Positions 33,718-44,118 of a stretch of DNA of 64,000 nt are shown here, in pieces. The notes beneath the pieces are model-generated. The model was not told the origin of the DNA. It saw only the letters and a program-made list of their open reading frames with translations, and made no database searches. Position 1 is the first letter of the stretch; each line of letters starts with the position of its first letter. Source of the stretch: Pseudomonadota bacterium. GTDB lineage: Bacteria > Pseudomonadota > Gammaproteobacteria > Burkholderiales > JAJZQI01. The stretch lies in the NCBI GenBank assembly GCA_021851875.1, contig JAJZQI010000011.1:1-64000 (forward strand). The letters run 5' to 3'. The translations under genes were made by a program, and so were the position numbers.

Positions 33718-36700
33718 ATGCCGATCAGCAGCGGCAAAGACTTCACGACTCATCACGCACCGGGCAAAGAGCATTTCCGGCCACTGGCTTATGCACTGCT
33801 TACGCTGGCCGTGATATTCATGACCGAGCAGGTAGTCGAATATTATGCCAAAAAAGCCGCCATCGAGTCGGAACAAGCCCAGCTGACCAAACTTTTATCC
33901 AATCTGCGCGGTCGACTGGAAGACGCATTCAATGCCGATTTGTCATTGCTGCACGGTTTGGCTGCCGTCGTTGCCGAAAAACCCGACATTGAGCAGGACG
34001 ACTTCACCCGTATTGCCCGTAGCCTGATCATTCCCAACGGGACACTGCGCAACCTGAGCGCGGCGCCCAATCTTGTCGTGACCCTCATGTATCCGGTAAA
34101 CGGCAATGAAGCAGCTATCGGCTTGAACTACCGCACCCACCCGACCCAGCGCAATGCGGCTTTGCGTGCCATGCAAACAGGACGCCCGGCCATTACCGGA
34201 CCCTTGCCGCTGGTGCAAGGCGGTATGGGCATCATCGTGCGTGAACCGGTTTTTATTCCCACCCCCCAGCCAGGTGCGGCAGCGATTCCCTGGGGGCTGG
34301 TTTCGGCGGTCATCGATGCCGACTCCTTCTATCGCAGAGCCGGCCTGACGGACATTGAGCCGGCAATTCGTCTGGCGTTGCGTACGCAAAACGATCCTGA
34401 CGCCCCTAACCGGGTATTTTTCGGCTCCCCGGACATATTTTCCCGCAATCCGGTCATCCAGACGCTGATTCTGCCCGACCGTCGCTGGGAAATGGCCGCG
34501 CTTCCGCAGGCCGGCTGGGGCAAAAGCGCGCAATCGAGTATCCGGCTGATTCGTTTGGCCGGCATCCTGCTCGGGCTGACAGGGGTGAGCGCCATCTACT
34601 TCACGGCACGGAGTCGCAAACGGCTGACACAAAGCAACGCCTTTCTCATCACCTTGCTCGACACGATTCCCGACCTCGTCTGGCTGAAAGACCCGCAGGG
34701 TGTTTATTTGGCCTGCAATCCCGGATTTGAAAAATTTTTCGGCCATCGCCAGGCCGAGATTATCGGCAAAACCGACTACGACTTTGTCGCGCCGGAACAA
34801 GCCGGCTTTTTCCGCCAAAACGACCTCACGACTATCCGCAATGGCAGACCGACAATCAACGAAGAATGGATCACCTTGCGGGAAGATGGCCGGAGGATTC
34901 TGGTGGAAGCGCTCAAAACGCCGATGTATGGTGAGGATGGCGAGCTGATCGGGGTGCTCGGCATTGCCCGCGACATCACGGCGCGGGAACAAACGCAAGC
35001 GCAGTTGCGTCAGCAGAAGGACCTGCTCGATCGCACGGGCAGCATGGCCCGTGTCGGCGGCTGGCAATTCGATGTTGCCAGCATGGCCGGAACGTGGTCG
35101 GACGAAACCGCACGTATCCATGATCTTGACCTGGCTGACGGCGTTTCCGTACAGCAAGGGCTGCATTTTTATGAAGGCGCGGACCGCACGGCGATTGAGC
35201 AGGCCATAAAAGCCGCCATCGAACACGCCCAGCCCTATGATCTGGAATTGCAAATGACCAGCGCCAAGGGTGTGCGCAAATGGGTGCGCACCATTGGTCA
35301 GCCCATATTGGAAAACGGCAAGGTGGTGCGGCTGGAAGGCGTATTGCAGGACATCAGCGAACGCAAGCAGGCCGAGCTGGATATCCATCGCGGCGACCTG
35401 TTGCTCGAATCCATTTTCCAGGCCATCCCGGACCTGTTTTTCCTGATGGATGCCGATGGCACCATACGCGACTACCGGGCGCAACACGAGTCGAACCTCT
35501 ATGTGCCCGCCTCCGTTTTTCTCAACAAACGCATGCAGGACGTTCTACCGGCCGAACTGGGCGAGGAGTTCGGTCGCCAGATCAACCAGCTGAGCCCGGC
35601 AAACCCGCTGGTCAGCCTGGAGTATGATCTGCCCCTGCCGGACGGCCCTCACCGCTTCGAAGCCCGCCTGTGTTACCTCGACGACAGCGGCCAATGCATC
35701 AGCGTGGTCCGCGACATAACGGAACAAAGCCATGCCAGACAGGCGCTGCAGGAAAGCGAGGCGCGTTACCGCCTGCTGCTGGAATCCGCGCCCTTCCCGG
35801 CCGTATTGACGCGCGTCAGCGACGGCTTGCTGATCTACGGCAATCACCGGGCGGAAATCCAGTTCGGTCTGAGCCGGGATAAAGGCATCGGCTTGCCGGC
35901 CAGCCGTTTCTACCAGAATCCCCAGGAACGCGACGCAATGCTGGCAAGACTGCGCCGGGAAGGCAGCATCTTCGATGTCGAAATCCGCATGCTGGACGTG
36001 GCGGGCAATCCCTTCTGGGCCCTTCTTTCCGCCGCCATCATCGAATTTGAACACGAACCCGTCATCTTCGCGGCCATTAACGACATCACTGAAAGAAAGC
36101 GTATCCAGGCGGAAATGGAACTCAATGCCAAGGTGTTCGAACAGGGCAGCGAAGGTATTCTCATCTGCGATGCCAGCAACACCATTCTGTCGGTCAACCG
36201 CGCCTTGTGCGATATCACCGGCTACAGCCGGGAAGAATTGCTGGGACAGAATCCCCGCATGCTGAAGTCAGAACGGCATGATGCGGCGTTTTATCACGCC
36301 ATCTGGCAGCACGTTGCCGAGCAGGGGCACTGGCAAGGCGAAATCTGGAACCGCCGGAAAAATGGCGAAATCTTTCCCGAATGGCTCTCCATCAGCGCGG
36401 TCTATGACGAAAAGAGCAACCTCACCCACTATATCGGGCTGTCCAGCGACATTACCCAGCACAAGCAGGCGGAAGAGCACATCCGCCACCTGGCGCATTT
36501 CGACGCATTGACCGGCTTGCCCAATCGCGCCCTGCTGAAAGAGCGGATCCAATTCGCCGTCAGTCTGGCGCAACGCAACCCGCACCAGATTGCCCTGTTG
36601 TTCCTGGATCTCGACCGCTTCAAAAACGTCAACGACTCGCTCGGCCATCAAGTGGGCGATCAACTGCTGATGGAAGTGGCCAAACGCCTGGAAAATCATG

Positions 36701-37788
36701 TGCGCGAAGAAGATACCGTGGCACGTCTGGGCGGCGACGAATTCATCCTGTTGCTGCCCAATGTGGGTGCCGACGGCGCCGCCCACGTAGCGGAAAAAGT
36801 CATTCAATCCATGGCTCAGCCCTTCCGCGTGGCCGAACACGAACTCAACATCACGCCCTCCATCGGCATCGCCATGTATCCGACCGACGGCGACAGCACC
36901 GAGATATTGCTGCAGTGCGCCGATTCCGCCATGTACCGGGCCAAACAAAGCGGCCACAACACGTATCGTTTCTTCACCACGGAAATGCACCGCCATGCCA
37001 ACCGGACGCTGCTGCTGGAAAATGCCCTGCGGCGGGCGATAGACCGCAACGAGCTGGAGCTGTATTACCAGCCGCAAATGGATTTGCGCACCAACAAAAT
37101 CATCGCGGCGGAAGCGTTGCTGCGCTGGAATCATCCCGAACTGGGCATGATCCCGCCCAGCACGTTCATCCCGGTGGCTGAGGACAGCGGTCAGATCCTG
37201 CCCATCGGCGAATGGGTGCTGCGACAAGCCGTTGCCCAAAATCGGACATGGCAGCAGGAGGGACTGGAAACGATTGTCATGGCGGTCAATCTTTCCGCCA
37301 TCCAGTTCCGGCAAGCCCATTTCTGCCAGCTGGTGAGCGAGATCCTGAGCCAGTCCGGCCTGGCGGCCAATCTGCTGGAGCTGGAGCTGACCGAACGCAT
37401 CACCATGGAAGATCCGCTGGGCGCCATCGAAATCATGGATCGCCTGCATGAACGGGGCATCAAGCTGTCCATTGACGACTTCGGTACCGGCTACTCTTCG
37501 CTGTCTTACCTGAAACGCTTCAAGATCAGCAAGATCAAGATCGACAAGAGCTTTGTCCGCGACATCACGCGTGAGCCGCTGGACCAGGCATTGGTCGATT
37601 CGGTCATCAGCCTGGCCAAGGGTCTGAAAGTGCGAACGATTGCCGAAGGGGTTGAAACAGCCGAGCAGCTTGAATTCCTCAGACACAGGGGCTGTGACGA
37701 AACTCAGGGCTACTTCATCAGTCCGCCCCTGACTGCCGCGGATTTTGCCGAGCAGCTGCGCAAACAGCAGATAAAAAACCGGGCTTAA
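33718..37788 (+). CDS. CHASE-PAS(x5)-GGDEF-EAL cyclic di-GMP protein
   Basis: A 1356-residue membrane receptor. One helix near 20-40, a periplasmic CHASE domain (about 75-270), a second helix near 280-300, then five PAS units (about 305-425, 430-555, 560-670, 675-795 and 800-920) precede GGDEF (about 930-1090) and EAL (about 1105-1350). RLGGDEF and an upstream RxxD site (REED) are intact. The EAL part keeps EALLRW, NLSAIQF, ELTERI, DDFGTGYSS, KIDKSFVRD and AEGVET. Both cyclase and phosphodiesterase activities are therefore possible. A purine-rich tract before ATG serves as ribosome site. It is convergent with arfB. Confidence 0.94.
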   Translation: MPISSGKDFTTHHAPGKEHFRPLAYALLTLAVIFMTEQVVEYYAKKAAIESEQAQLTKLLSNLRGRLEDAFNADLSLLHGLAAVVAEKPDIEQDDFTRIARSLIIPNGTLRNLSAAPNLVVTLMYPVNGNEAAIGLNYRTHPTQRNAALRAMQTGRPAITGPLPLVQGGMGIIVREPVFIPTPQPGAAAIPWGLVSAVIDADSFYRRAGLTDIEPAIRLALRTQNDPDAPNRVFFGSPDIFSRNPVIQTLILPDRRWEMAALPQAGWGKSAQSSIRLIRLAGILLGLTGVSAIYFTARSRKRLTQSNAFLITLLDTIPDLVWLKDPQGVYLACNPGFEKFFGHRQAEIIGKTDYDFVAPEQAGFFRQNDLTTIRNGRPTINEEWITLREDGRRILVEALKTPMYGEDGELIGVLGIARDITAREQTQAQLRQQKDLLDRTGSMARVGGWQFDVASMAGTWSDETARIHDLDLADGVSVQQGLHFYEGADRTAIEQAIKAAIEHAQPYDLELQMTSAKGVRKWVRTIGQPILENGKVVRLEGVLQDISERKQAELDIHRGDLLLESIFQAIPDLFFLMDADGTIRDYRAQHESNLYVPASVFLNKRMQDVLPAELGEEFGRQINQLSPANPLVSLEYDLPLPDGPHRFEARLCYLDDSGQCISVVRDITEQSHARQALQESEARYRLLLESAPFPAVLTRVSDGLLIYGNHRAEIQFGLSRDKGIGLPASRFYQNPQERDAMLARLRREGSIFDVEIRMLDVAGNPFWALLSAAIIEFEHEPVIFAAINDITERKRIQAEMELNAKVFEQGSEGILICDASNTILSVNRALCDITGYSREELLGQNPRMLKSERHDAAFYHAIWQHVAEQGHWQGEIWNRRKNGEIFPEWLSISAVYDEKSNLTHYIGLSSDITQHKQAEEHIRHLAHFDALTGLPNRALLKERIQFAVSLAQRNPHQIALLFLDLDRFKNVNDSLGHQVGDQLLMEVAKRLENHVREEDTVARLGGDEFILLLPNVGADGAAHVAEKVIQSMAQPFRVAEHELNITPSIGIAMYPTDGDSTEILLQCADSAMYRAKQSGHNTYRFFTTEMHRHANRTLLLENALRRAIDRNELELYYQPQMDLRTNKIIAAEALLRWNHPELGMIPPSTFIPVAEDSGQILPIGEWVLRQAVAQNRTWQQEGLETIVMAVNLSAIQFRQAHFCQLVSEILSQSGLAANLLELELTERITMEDPLGAIEIMDRLHERGIKLSIDDFGTGYSSLSYLKRFKISKIKIDKSFVRDITREPLDQALVDSVISLAKGLKVRTIAEGVETAEQLEFLRHRGCDETQGYFISPPLTAADFAEQLRKQQIKNRA

Positions 37789-37797
37789 CCCGCGTTG

Positions 37798-38226
37798 TCA
37801 GTTGCCGCTGCCAACACGGCCACGACCGCGCTTGATTTCACTCTGCCGCTGTTTTTCCACCCGCTTGCGCTGCTTCGATGCCAGCGTGGGTTTGGTGGGC
37901 AGCCGCACCTTGGGCTTGACCGTCGCCAGCAAAATCAAGGCCAGCAAGCGTTTGAGCGCATCCTGCCGATTCCGCTCCTGCGAACGGAAGCGCTTGGCCT
38001 CGATCAGCAATTCGCCTTCCGCCGTCAGACGGTGCGCCTGTTGCCGCAACAGGCGCTCGCGCACCTCCTGCGGCAGACTGTCCGAGCGGCGCACATTGAA
38101 GCGCAGCTGCACCGCCGTGGCCACCTTGTTGACGTTTTGCCCGCCCGGACCGGACGCGCGGATGAACTGCCAATGCAATTCGTCTTCGTTCAGGGTGATG
38201 TTGGGGGCCGCCACGATCATCGGCAT
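37798..38226 (-). CDS. arfB: Alternative ribosome-rescue factor ArfB (YaeJ)
   Basis: A 142-residue peptidyl-tRNA hydrolase of the release-factor family. GGQ lies in RASGPGGQNVNKVATAV (about 24-40), and the C-terminus is a basic tail (KQRKRVEKQRQSEIKRGRGR) that inserts in the mRNA channel of stalled ribosomes. No codon-recognition domain is present, matching ArfB rather than RF1/RF2. It ends nine bases from the convergent GGDEF/EAL gene. Confidence 0.95.
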   Translation of the reverse strand: MPMIVAAPNITLNEDELHWQFIRASGPGGQNVNKVATAVQLRFNVRRSDSLPQEVRERLLRQQAHRLTAEGELLIEAKRFRSQERNRQDALKRLLALILLATVKPKVRLPTKPTLASKQRKRVEKQRQSEIKRGRGRVGSGN

Positions 38227-38286
38227 TTACTCGTTTACAACGATTCAATGCCGGACAGCATAGCATACTGCCCCGCTCCCGGCCGG

Positions 38287-38673
38287 CTAGGGCGACTTGC
38301 TGATGTGGGCGGCGACAATACGCCAGCCGACGGCAAATCTGACCCACGTCTGCGTCTGCCTGCCGCCGGCCTCGCCGATGCGCTCGAACTCCGTGACGGT
38401 CACGGCAAAGTCGTCGCCGAACGTGGTGATGCGGGTGTTATACAGCACGCGCGCAATGTTCTGCGCATCACGGTTCTGACGAAACTGCCGGATCGCCTCG
38501 ATACCGTAGAGCGTTTCCGTCATGCCCAGACGGACGACATGGGGGCTGTGCCAGAACAACTGATCGAGCACAGAGAGATCGTTATTCAGAAAGGCCTGTT
38601 CGTACATTCTGAAAACCTGCTCCACCGCCTGCAACACATGCGGCAGATTAACCGGCAGATCGTCCGGCATCAT
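38287..38673 (-). CDS. hpxZ: AtzH/HpxZ-like protein (DUF3225)
   Basis: A 128-residue SnoaL/NTF2-fold protein of the AtzH/HpxZ family. Motifs are FLNNDLSVLDQLFWHSPHVVR, YGIEAIRQFRQNR, TTFGDDFAVTVTEFER and the closing QTWVRFAVGWRIVAAHIS. AtzH is described as a 1,3-dicarboxyurea amidohydrolase in cyanuric acid breakdown, and HpxZ lies in oxalurate clusters. ATG 38673 overlaps the amidase stop by four bases; the longer open frame upstream is amidase sequence out of frame. It is the last gene of the minus-strand cluster. Confidence 0.9.
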   Translation of the reverse strand: MMPDDLPVNLPHVLQAVEQVFRMYEQAFLNNDLSVLDQLFWHSPHVVRLGMTETLYGIEAIRQFRQNRDAQNIARVLYNTRITTFGDDFAVTVTEFERIGEAGGRQTQTWVRFAVGWRIVAAHISKSP

Positions 38674-40061
38674 CGCCGCTGCCCTATGCGGGCATTGGCC
38701 AAACCCGCCCGCTCCAGCGCATAGGCGGCGCGCAGGCAGATATCTTCGCGCCAGGGCGGGGCAATCAGCTGCACCCCGATCGGCAGCTGGCCGGCCGGCC
38801 ACAAGGGAACCACCGCCACCGGCAGGCCGATGAAAGAGATCGGCTGGGTCAGCAACCCCAGATTAGGCCGGGTCGGCAATATCTTTTCACCCACCTGGAT
38901 TTCCGGCTGGTTGAGCAAGGGCGCCGTTACCGGCGTGGCCGGGGCGATCAGCAGATCGAAGTGTCTGAACAAGGCCAGCGCTTGCTGCAAAAACCGGCGG
39001 CGATAACGCTGCGCCTGCTGCACCCACACAGCCGGCAGCATGGCGCCCGCCAGCAAACGCTCGCGCGACAATGGCTCGAATTCCTCCGGCCGCAGACGCA
39101 AGTCGTTCAGATGCAGCGCCCCGCCCTCGGCAGCGGTAATGACATAAGCGGCCGCACGCGCGGCAGCCGTACCGGGCAGCTCCACATCCGCCTCGCTCGC
39201 CAGTATCTGGGCGGCCGCCTGCGCAGCCCAACGGGCCTCCGTGCCGGCGTTTTCGTCGAAATAGCCCGCCAGCCGGCCCACCCTGAAGCCGATCGCGCCG
39301 CGCCCCAGCTGCGCCGCAACCGGCTCGGCCGGCCGCTGGGCACAGGCCGCATCCCGCCGGTCGGCGCCTTGCAGACAGTCGTACACCAGGGCAAGGTCGG
39401 CCGTATTGCCGGCAAACGGCCCCAAGTGGTCGAAACTGTCGACAAAAGGGAAGCTGCCGCTGCGCGGCAGGCGCCCGTACGTCGGCTTGAGGCCGAAAAT
39501 GCCGCACAGCGAGGAAGGCACGCGGATGGAACCATTGGTATCGCTCCCCAGACTGAACGGCAGCAGCCCGGCCGCAACCGCCGCGGCCGAGCCGCCGGAT
39601 GAACCGCCGGCGCTGCGGTCGGTGTCGCGCGGATTGCGCGTGGCGCCGTAATGCGTGTTTTCGGTGGTAAAACCATAGGCCAGCGCATCCATATTCAGCG
39701 TACCGGCCAGCAGCGCGCCCGCCTCGTGCATGCGGCTGACCAGCACGGCATCCTCGACCGCCGGCGGATTGCTGGCCAGCAGCCGGGCGCCGGCCAGAGT
39801 CGTCACTCCCGCCACATCGAACAGGTTTTTCACCGCATAGGGCACCGCCGCCAATGGCGGCAAGGCCTTGCCGGCAGCCCGCGCCCTGTCTATCCGCTCC
39901 GCCTCGGCCAGCATGCGCTCGCCGGTGACAGCGACAAAGGCATTGAGCCCCGCCGCCTGGCCGATGCGCGCCAGCGTGGAGTCGGCGATTTCCCGGGCGG
40001 ATACCGCGCCGCGGGAAAATGCCTCGGCGCAAGCGCTGACGGTAAGCAGTTCGGCGCTCAT
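38670..40061 (-). CDS. atzE: AtzE-like amidase (1-carboxybiuret hydrolase family)
   Basis: A 463-residue amidase-signature enzyme. The Ser-cisSer-Lys triad is recognisable: lysine in VPYAVKNLFDVAGV (about residue 75), cis-serine in SAGGSSGGSAAA and nucleophile serine in GSDTNGSIRVPSSLCGIFGLKP. Its neighbours AtzG-like and AtzH-like identify it as AtzE-type, an enzyme that works as a tight heterotetramer with AtzG. Whether it acts on 1-carboxybiuret or another ureide is not known here. It overlaps both neighbours by four bases. Confidence 0.9.
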   Translation of the reverse strand: MSAELLTVSACAEAFSRGAVSAREIADSTLARIGQAAGLNAFVAVTGERMLAEAERIDRARAAGKALPPLAAVPYAVKNLFDVAGVTTLAGARLLASNPPAVEDAVLVSRMHEAGALLAGTLNMDALAYGFTTENTHYGATRNPRDTDRSAGGSSGGSAAAVAAGLLPFSLGSDTNGSIRVPSSLCGIFGLKPTYGRLPRSGSFPFVDSFDHLGPFAGNTADLALVYDCLQGADRRDAACAQRPAEPVAAQLGRGAIGFRVGRLAGYFDENAGTEARWAAQAAAQILASEADVELPGTAAARAAAYVITAAEGGALHLNDLRLRPEEFEPLSRERLLAGAMLPAVWVQQAQRYRRRFLQQALALFRHFDLLIAPATPVTAPLLNQPEIQVGEKILPTRPNLGLLTQPISFIGLPVAVVPLWPAGQLPIGVQLIAPPWREDICLRAAYALERAGLANARIGQRR

Positions 40062-40243
40062 AGACGATACACCGCGGCGGGTTCTTCGTCGATCGCATAA
40101 TCGAGCCGGATGAAGTGACCGGCCAGGGAGTCGAGCAGATAAAACTGTTGGCGCAACTGCATCAGACGTTGTTCGTCGACTTCCACTCCGTGCAGCGCCA
40201 TCGCAGCCGCCAGATAGTTATCCAGCACTTTCTCATCAGCCAT
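40058..40243 (-). CDS. atzG: AtzG-like small subunit (DUF4089)
   Basis: A 61-residue protein, [19 protein letters not shown] at the start and a [14 protein letters not shown] end, matching the DUF4089/AtzG group that stabilises AtzE-type amidases. ATG 40243 lies inside the end of the upstream hydrolase gene (8-base overlap, ATGGCTGA) and its stop overlaps atzE. A longer frame from 40297 is upstream gene sequence. The immediate pairing with the amidase supports the call. Confidence 0.87.
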   Translation of the reverse strand: MADEKVLDNYLAAAMALHGVEVDEQRLMQLRQQFYLLDSLAGHFIRLDYAIDEEPAAVYRL

Positions 40244-40928
40244 GAACGTTCTCCCGCGCACCCTGCAGCGCCGACAGAGGCGCCGTCCAACCGACAATTC
40301 CGCCTTGCGAGCGGATCATCGCCAAGGTTGCCTGTTTGAATTCGGGAAAATAGCTTTCCGTCGCATCCTCCACCAATAGGCATTCATAGCCCCGGTCATT
40401 GGCTTCCCGCATGGTCGTCTGCACACATACCTCGGTCGTTACGCCGGCAAACAGCAAATGCGTGACGCCCGATTGCTGCAGCAAACTGCCCAGCTCGGTC
40501 GCATAGAACGCCCCCTTGCCCGGTTTGACGATCTCCAGCTCACCCGGCAAGGGGACCAGCTCCGGCACGAAATCGCTGCCGGCTTCGCCGTCGACCAGAA
40601 TCCGCCCCATCGGCCCCGCATCGCCGATTTTCAGCGCCGGCGAGCCGCGGTTCAGCTTGGCCGGCGGGCAGTCGGACAAATCGGCGGCGTGCGCCTCGCG
40701 CGTATGGGCGATCAACATGCCCTGTGCGCGGCACCAGTCGAGCAATTGGCGCGCCACTTTTACCGTATCGGCCAAACGGCCGACATCGTTCCCCAGTGCC
40801 GCGCCGAACCCGCCCGGCTGAATGAAATCGCGTTGCATATCGATCATCACCAGAGCGGTTTTTTCTAGCGGCAGTTTATATGTGTGCGGCTGGGCGTCGA
40901 TTTCCAGCCAGTGAATCGTGTGGCTCAT
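40236..40928 (-). CDS. Isochorismatase-like cysteine hydrolase A
   Basis: A 230-residue cysteine amidohydrolase of the isochorismatase superfamily. The triad is Asp in [11 protein letters not shown] (about 31), Lys in [12 protein letters not shown] and Cys in [22 protein letters not shown]. The last motif is typical of biuret, ureidoacrylate and related amidohydrolases. It is one of two such genes in the cluster (see 42493-43182), about as similar to each other as separate enzymes of one pathway. It likely removes ammonia from a biuret- or ureido-type compound. Start overlaps the ATPase stop by four bases. Confidence 0.88.
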   Translation of the reverse strand: MSHTIHWLEIDAQPHTYKLPLEKTALVMIDMQRDFIQPGGFGAALGNDVGRLADTVKVARQLLDWCRAQGMLIAHTREAHAADLSDCPPAKLNRGSPALKIGDAGPMGRILVDGEAGSDFVPELVPLPGELEIVKPGKGAFYATELGSLLQQSGVTHLLFAGVTTEVCVQTTMREANDRGYECLLVEDATESYFPEFKQATLAMIRSQGGIVGWTAPLSALQGARENVHG

Positions 40929-42496
40929 GCTGTCGTCTCCCCGCGTTCATGACCGCCGGCCATATAATGCCCCAGCAGCCGGACATCGGCCTGTTCGGCC
41001 GCCGTTGCAAAAACGATACGCCCCTCGCTCATGACGGCGATGCGGTCCGACAGTTCCAGCAATTCATCCAGGTCCTCGCTCACCAGCAAAATGGCCGTCC
41101 CCGCTTCGCGCGCGGCCAGCAGACGCGCGTGGGTTTCCGCCACGGCATGGAAATCCAGCCCGAACACCGGGTTGGCGACAATCAGCACGTCCACCGCATG
41201 CGACAATTCGCGCGCCAGCACGGCACGCTGCACGTTGCCGCCCGACAAGGTATTCATTTTGGCGTCGATACCGGTGGTTTTAACCCGGAAGGTCTCGACA
41301 TAACTGCGTGCCTGCTGGCGCAACGCCTTGCGTTTGAGCCAGCCGGCACGGGCCAGGGGAACCTGGTCGTAGTTGCGCAAGGCCATGTTGTCGGCCACCG
41401 ACAGCGTGCCGACACAGGCGTTGCGCAAAGGCTCTTCCGGCAGGCTGTTGACCTTGTAGCGCAGCTGTTCCGCCCGGCTGGCCGAATACGGCTGCCCGCC
41501 CACCCACATGCTGCCGGCGGATTTCTGCCGCTGGCCGATCAGCACCTCCACCAGCTCTTTCTGGCCGTTACCGGATACCCCCGCAATGCCCAGGATTTCT
41601 CCCGGACGAACGGCCAGATCGATGCCCGCCAGCACCTCAAGTCCGTTATTGCCTTCCGCGCGGAGATTCTCCACTACCAGGCGGGACGACTGATCTGCCA
41701 CCGCTTTACGGGCCTGCCGCGTATTTTCGCTGCGGCTGAGCTGCCCGCCGACCATCATGTCGGCCATTTGTTCGACCGACAGGGCGGCGACGCTGCCGTG
41801 CCCGGCATAGCGTCCACGCCGCAACACGGTGACATCGTCGGCATAGGCCGTCACTTCGCGGAATTTGTGGGTAATGATCAGCACGCTCAGCTGCCCGCTG
41901 AGCGTGAGCGACTTGATGTAGCCGAGCACTTCGTCCGCCTCGTCAGGCGTCAGCACCGAGGTGGGCTCGTCCAGAATCAGCAGACGCCGGCGCAGGTACA
42001 GCTGCTTGATGATTTCCACCTTCTGCTTTTCCCCGGCCGCCAGCGCGCCGGCCGGTTTATCCAGCGGAATGCTAAATGGCAATGTCTCCATGAATGCCTG
42101 CAGGGCCTTGCGCTCCGCCGGCCAATTGAGTATGGCCGGCAGGCTGCCGCGGGCAATCACCAGATTCTCCGCCACGCTCATGCTCGGCACCAGGGTAAAA
42201 TGCTGGTACACCATGCCGATGCCCAATTCCGACGATTCCCGCGGACTGGGAATCGCCTCTTCCCGCCCATCCAACAAAATCGTGCCGCCGTCGGCCCGGT
42301 AAAACCCGACCAGGCATTTCACCAGCGTCGACTTACCCGCGCCGTTTTCCCCCAGCAAGGCATGCACGCCGCCCGCAGGTATCGTCAGCGACACATCGTC
42401 CAGCGCCGCCACATCGCCAAAGCGTTTGCTCAGCCCCAGTATCTCCAGCGCCATCGCTCCGGTGGCGACCGGCCGGGTGATGCCGATCGGTTTCAT
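40925..42496 (-). CDS. BMP-type ABC importer, duplicated ATP-binding protein
   Basis: A 523-residue protein with two ABC domains, as in sugar/nucleoside (CUT2/BMP) importers. The first has Walker [11 protein letters not shown] (about 54-63), signature [11 protein letters not shown] and Walker [12 protein letters not shown]. The second is partly degenerate, with GVSGNGQKE for Walker A and a signature [15 protein letters not shown], a common asymmetry in this group. ATG 42496 overlaps the upstream hydrolase stop; the open frame to 42631 is not native. It energises the two permeases at 43192-45197. Confidence 0.93.
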   Translation of the reverse strand: MKPIGITRPVATGAMALEILGLSKRFGDVAALDDVSLTIPAGGVHALLGENGAGKSTLVKCLVGFYRADGGTILLDGREEAIPSPRESSELGIGMVYQHFTLVPSMSVAENLVIARGSLPAILNWPAERKALQAFMETLPFSIPLDKPAGALAAGEKQKVEIIKQLYLRRRLLILDEPTSVLTPDEADEVLGYIKSLTLSGQLSVLIITHKFREVTAYADDVTVLRRGRYAGHGSVAALSVEQMADMMVGGQLSRSENTRQARKAVADQSSRLVVENLRAEGNNGLEVLAGIDLAVRPGEILGIAGVSGNGQKELVEVLIGQRQKSAGSMWVGGQPYSASRAEQLRYKVNSLPEEPLRNACVGTLSVADNMALRNYDQVPLARAGWLKRKALRQQARSYVETFRVKTTGIDAKMNTLSGGNVQRAVLARELSHAVDVLIVANPVFGLDFHAVAETHARLLAAREAGTAILLVSEDLDELLELSDRIAVMSEGRIVFATAAEQADVRLLGHYMAGGHERGETTA

Positions 42497-43182
42497 CGCG
42501 GCAGCCCTCCCAGTACCTGCTCCCCGTTCGTCACGGCGCCAAAGACGCCGCCTTGCATCTTGATCATCTGCAAGGCGGCCAGGTGATTGCCGTGATCCGT
42601 CGCGCCGCAGCCATCCGACACCAGCAGGCATTCAAAGCCCCGGTCATTGGCATCCCGCATGGTGGTGTGCACGCACACATCGGTGGTGATGCCGGTGAGA
42701 ATCAGATTGCGAATACCCCGGGTACGCAGGACGAGTTCCAGATCGGTGGCGTAAAACGACCCCTTGCCCGGTTTGTCGATGACCACCTCGCCGGCAAGCG
42801 GCTGCAGCTCCGGAATGATTTCCCAGCCCGGTTCGCCGCGCACCAGCACCCTGCCGCACGGGCCGGCATCGCCGATTCCCGCGCCGATGCGCTGCGAGCG
42901 CCAGCGCTTGTTGGCGGGCAAATCGGATAAATCCGGCCGGTGTCCTTCGCGGGTATGCACAATCAGGCAGCCGAGCTGCCGCATGCTGCTCAGCAGCTCG
43001 GCGATGACCGGGATCGGTGCGCGCGTCAGACTCAGGTCATAGCCCATCTGATCGACGTAACCGCCGTGGCCGCAAAAATCCGTCTGCATGTCGATCACCA
43101 CCAGAGCGGTATTGGCCGCTTCGAGCTGGCCGTCGAATGGCCAGGGATAAGGATCGGCCTGGATGAAACGTGCTTGTGACAT
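42493..43182 (-). CDS. Isochorismatase-like cysteine hydrolase B (biuret-hydrolase-like)
   Basis: A 229-residue cysteine hydrolase. Asp lies in [21 protein letters not shown] (about 31), Lys in [14 protein letters not shown], Cys in [22 protein letters not shown], and the late [15 protein letters not shown] is seen in biuret amidohydrolase-like enzymes. The FCGHGGYVD segment also resembles them. It sits between permease and ATPase genes within the transport operon, so hydrolysis is tied to uptake. Biuret to allophanate is a candidate reaction, but no allophanate hydrolase is nearby. Confidence 0.88.
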   Translation of the reverse strand: MSQARFIQADPYPWPFDGQLEAANTALVVIDMQTDFCGHGGYVDQMGYDLSLTRAPIPVIAELLSSMRQLGCLIVHTREGHRPDLSDLPANKRWRSQRIGAGIGDAGPCGRVLVRGEPGWEIIPELQPLAGEVVIDKPGKGSFYATDLELVLRTRGIRNLILTGITTDVCVHTTMRDANDRGFECLLVSDGCGATDHGNHLAALQMIKMQGGVFGAVTNGEQVLGGLPR

Positions 43183-43191
43183 AAGATCTCC

Positions 43192-44118
43192 CTAGCGTAC
43201 CAGCGACAATTCGCCCGGCGCGCCTTGCAACGTTCTGTTCGGCGCACAGGTTGCGATCAGAATCGCCAGGGTGAGGAAATAGGGTGCCGCGTTGAGCAGG
43301 TAATAGGCCGAGGTGATGCCGATCGACTGCAAAGCCGGCCCCAACGCGCCGGCGGCGCCGAACAGCAGGGAGGCCCACAGGCAGCGCAAGGGTTCCCAGC
43401 GGGCGAAGATCACCAGCGCCACCGCGATGATGCCCTGCCCTGACGACAAGCCCTCATTCCAGCTGCCGGGGTAATACAGCGACAGAAAAGCGCCGCCGAT
43501 GCCGGCCAGGAATCCGCCCAGCATGGTGGCCGAAATCCGCGTGGGCAGCACCGGGTAGCCCAATGCCCTGGCCGCATCCTCGCTGTCGCCGACAATGCGC
43601 AGGCGCATGCCCCAGCGGGTGTAGCGAAAGGCGTAATGCAGCACGAAGGCCAGCAGCACGCCCAGCAAAAACAGCGGATTGATTTGCAGCGCCGAGCGTA
43701 TTTGCGGGCTGTCGCTCCAGAAACCGAACGGAATCGCTCCCAAGGTCGGCGCTTGCGGCTGGATCAATGGTTTGCCCAGCAGAAACGCCAGGCCGATGCC
43801 CAGCAGCATGATGCTGATGCCGATGGCGATGTCATTCACCCGCGGCATGCTGCAAAGCAAGCCGTGCAATAGACCGAACAGCGCTCCCACCAGGCCGGCC
43901 GCCAGCACGCCGAGCCAGGGCGATCCGCTCGCCAAAGAGGTGGCGTAGCCGGCCATGGCCCCCATCACCAGCACCCCCTCCAGCCCGAGATTGATGCGGC
44001 CGGATTTCTCCGTAATGCACTCGCCCAGACTCACCAGCAGATACGGCGTACTGACCCGTATCGCGCCGGCCAGCACCTCCAGCGGGATACCCCACAAACC
44101 CAGCCCGGAACCCGTCAT
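43192..44118 (-). CDS. BMP-type ABC importer permease 2
   Basis: A 308-residue inner-membrane permease with about eight to ten helices, family BPD_transp_2. Diagnostic region: GECITEKSGRINLGLEGVLVMGA near the start and GWNEGLSSGQGIIAVALVIFARW. ATG 44118 overlaps the stop of the other permease by four bases; the longer frame to 44472 is that gene out of frame. It pairs with permease 1 to form the channel. Confidence 0.93.
   Translation of the reverse strand: MTGSGLGLWGIPLEVLAGAIRVSTPYLLVSLGECITEKSGRINLGLEGVLVMGAMAGYATSLASGSPWLGVLAAGLVGALFGLLHGLLCSMPRVNDIAIGISIMLLGIGLAFLLGKPLIQPQAPTLGAIPFGFWSDSPQIRSALQINPLFLLGVLLAFVLHYAFRYTRWGMRLRIVGDSEDAARALGYPVLPTRISATMLGGFLAGIGGAFLSLYYPGSWNEGLSSGQGIIAVALVIFARWEPLRCLWASLLFGAAGALGPALQSIGITSAYYLLNAAPYFLTLAILIATCAPNRTLQGAPGELSLVR

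Noticed and set aside
40880-42586. 568-residue plus-strand open frame opposite the ABC ATPase
   Set aside because: Antisense shadow; the ATPase motifs on the minus strand account for the sequence.
38287-43182. Cyanuric acid degradation operon
   Set aside because: AtzE, AtzG and AtzH-like genes are present, but no AtzD cyanuric acid hydrolase or AtzF allophanate hydrolase is found in the window, so this named pathway is not supported.
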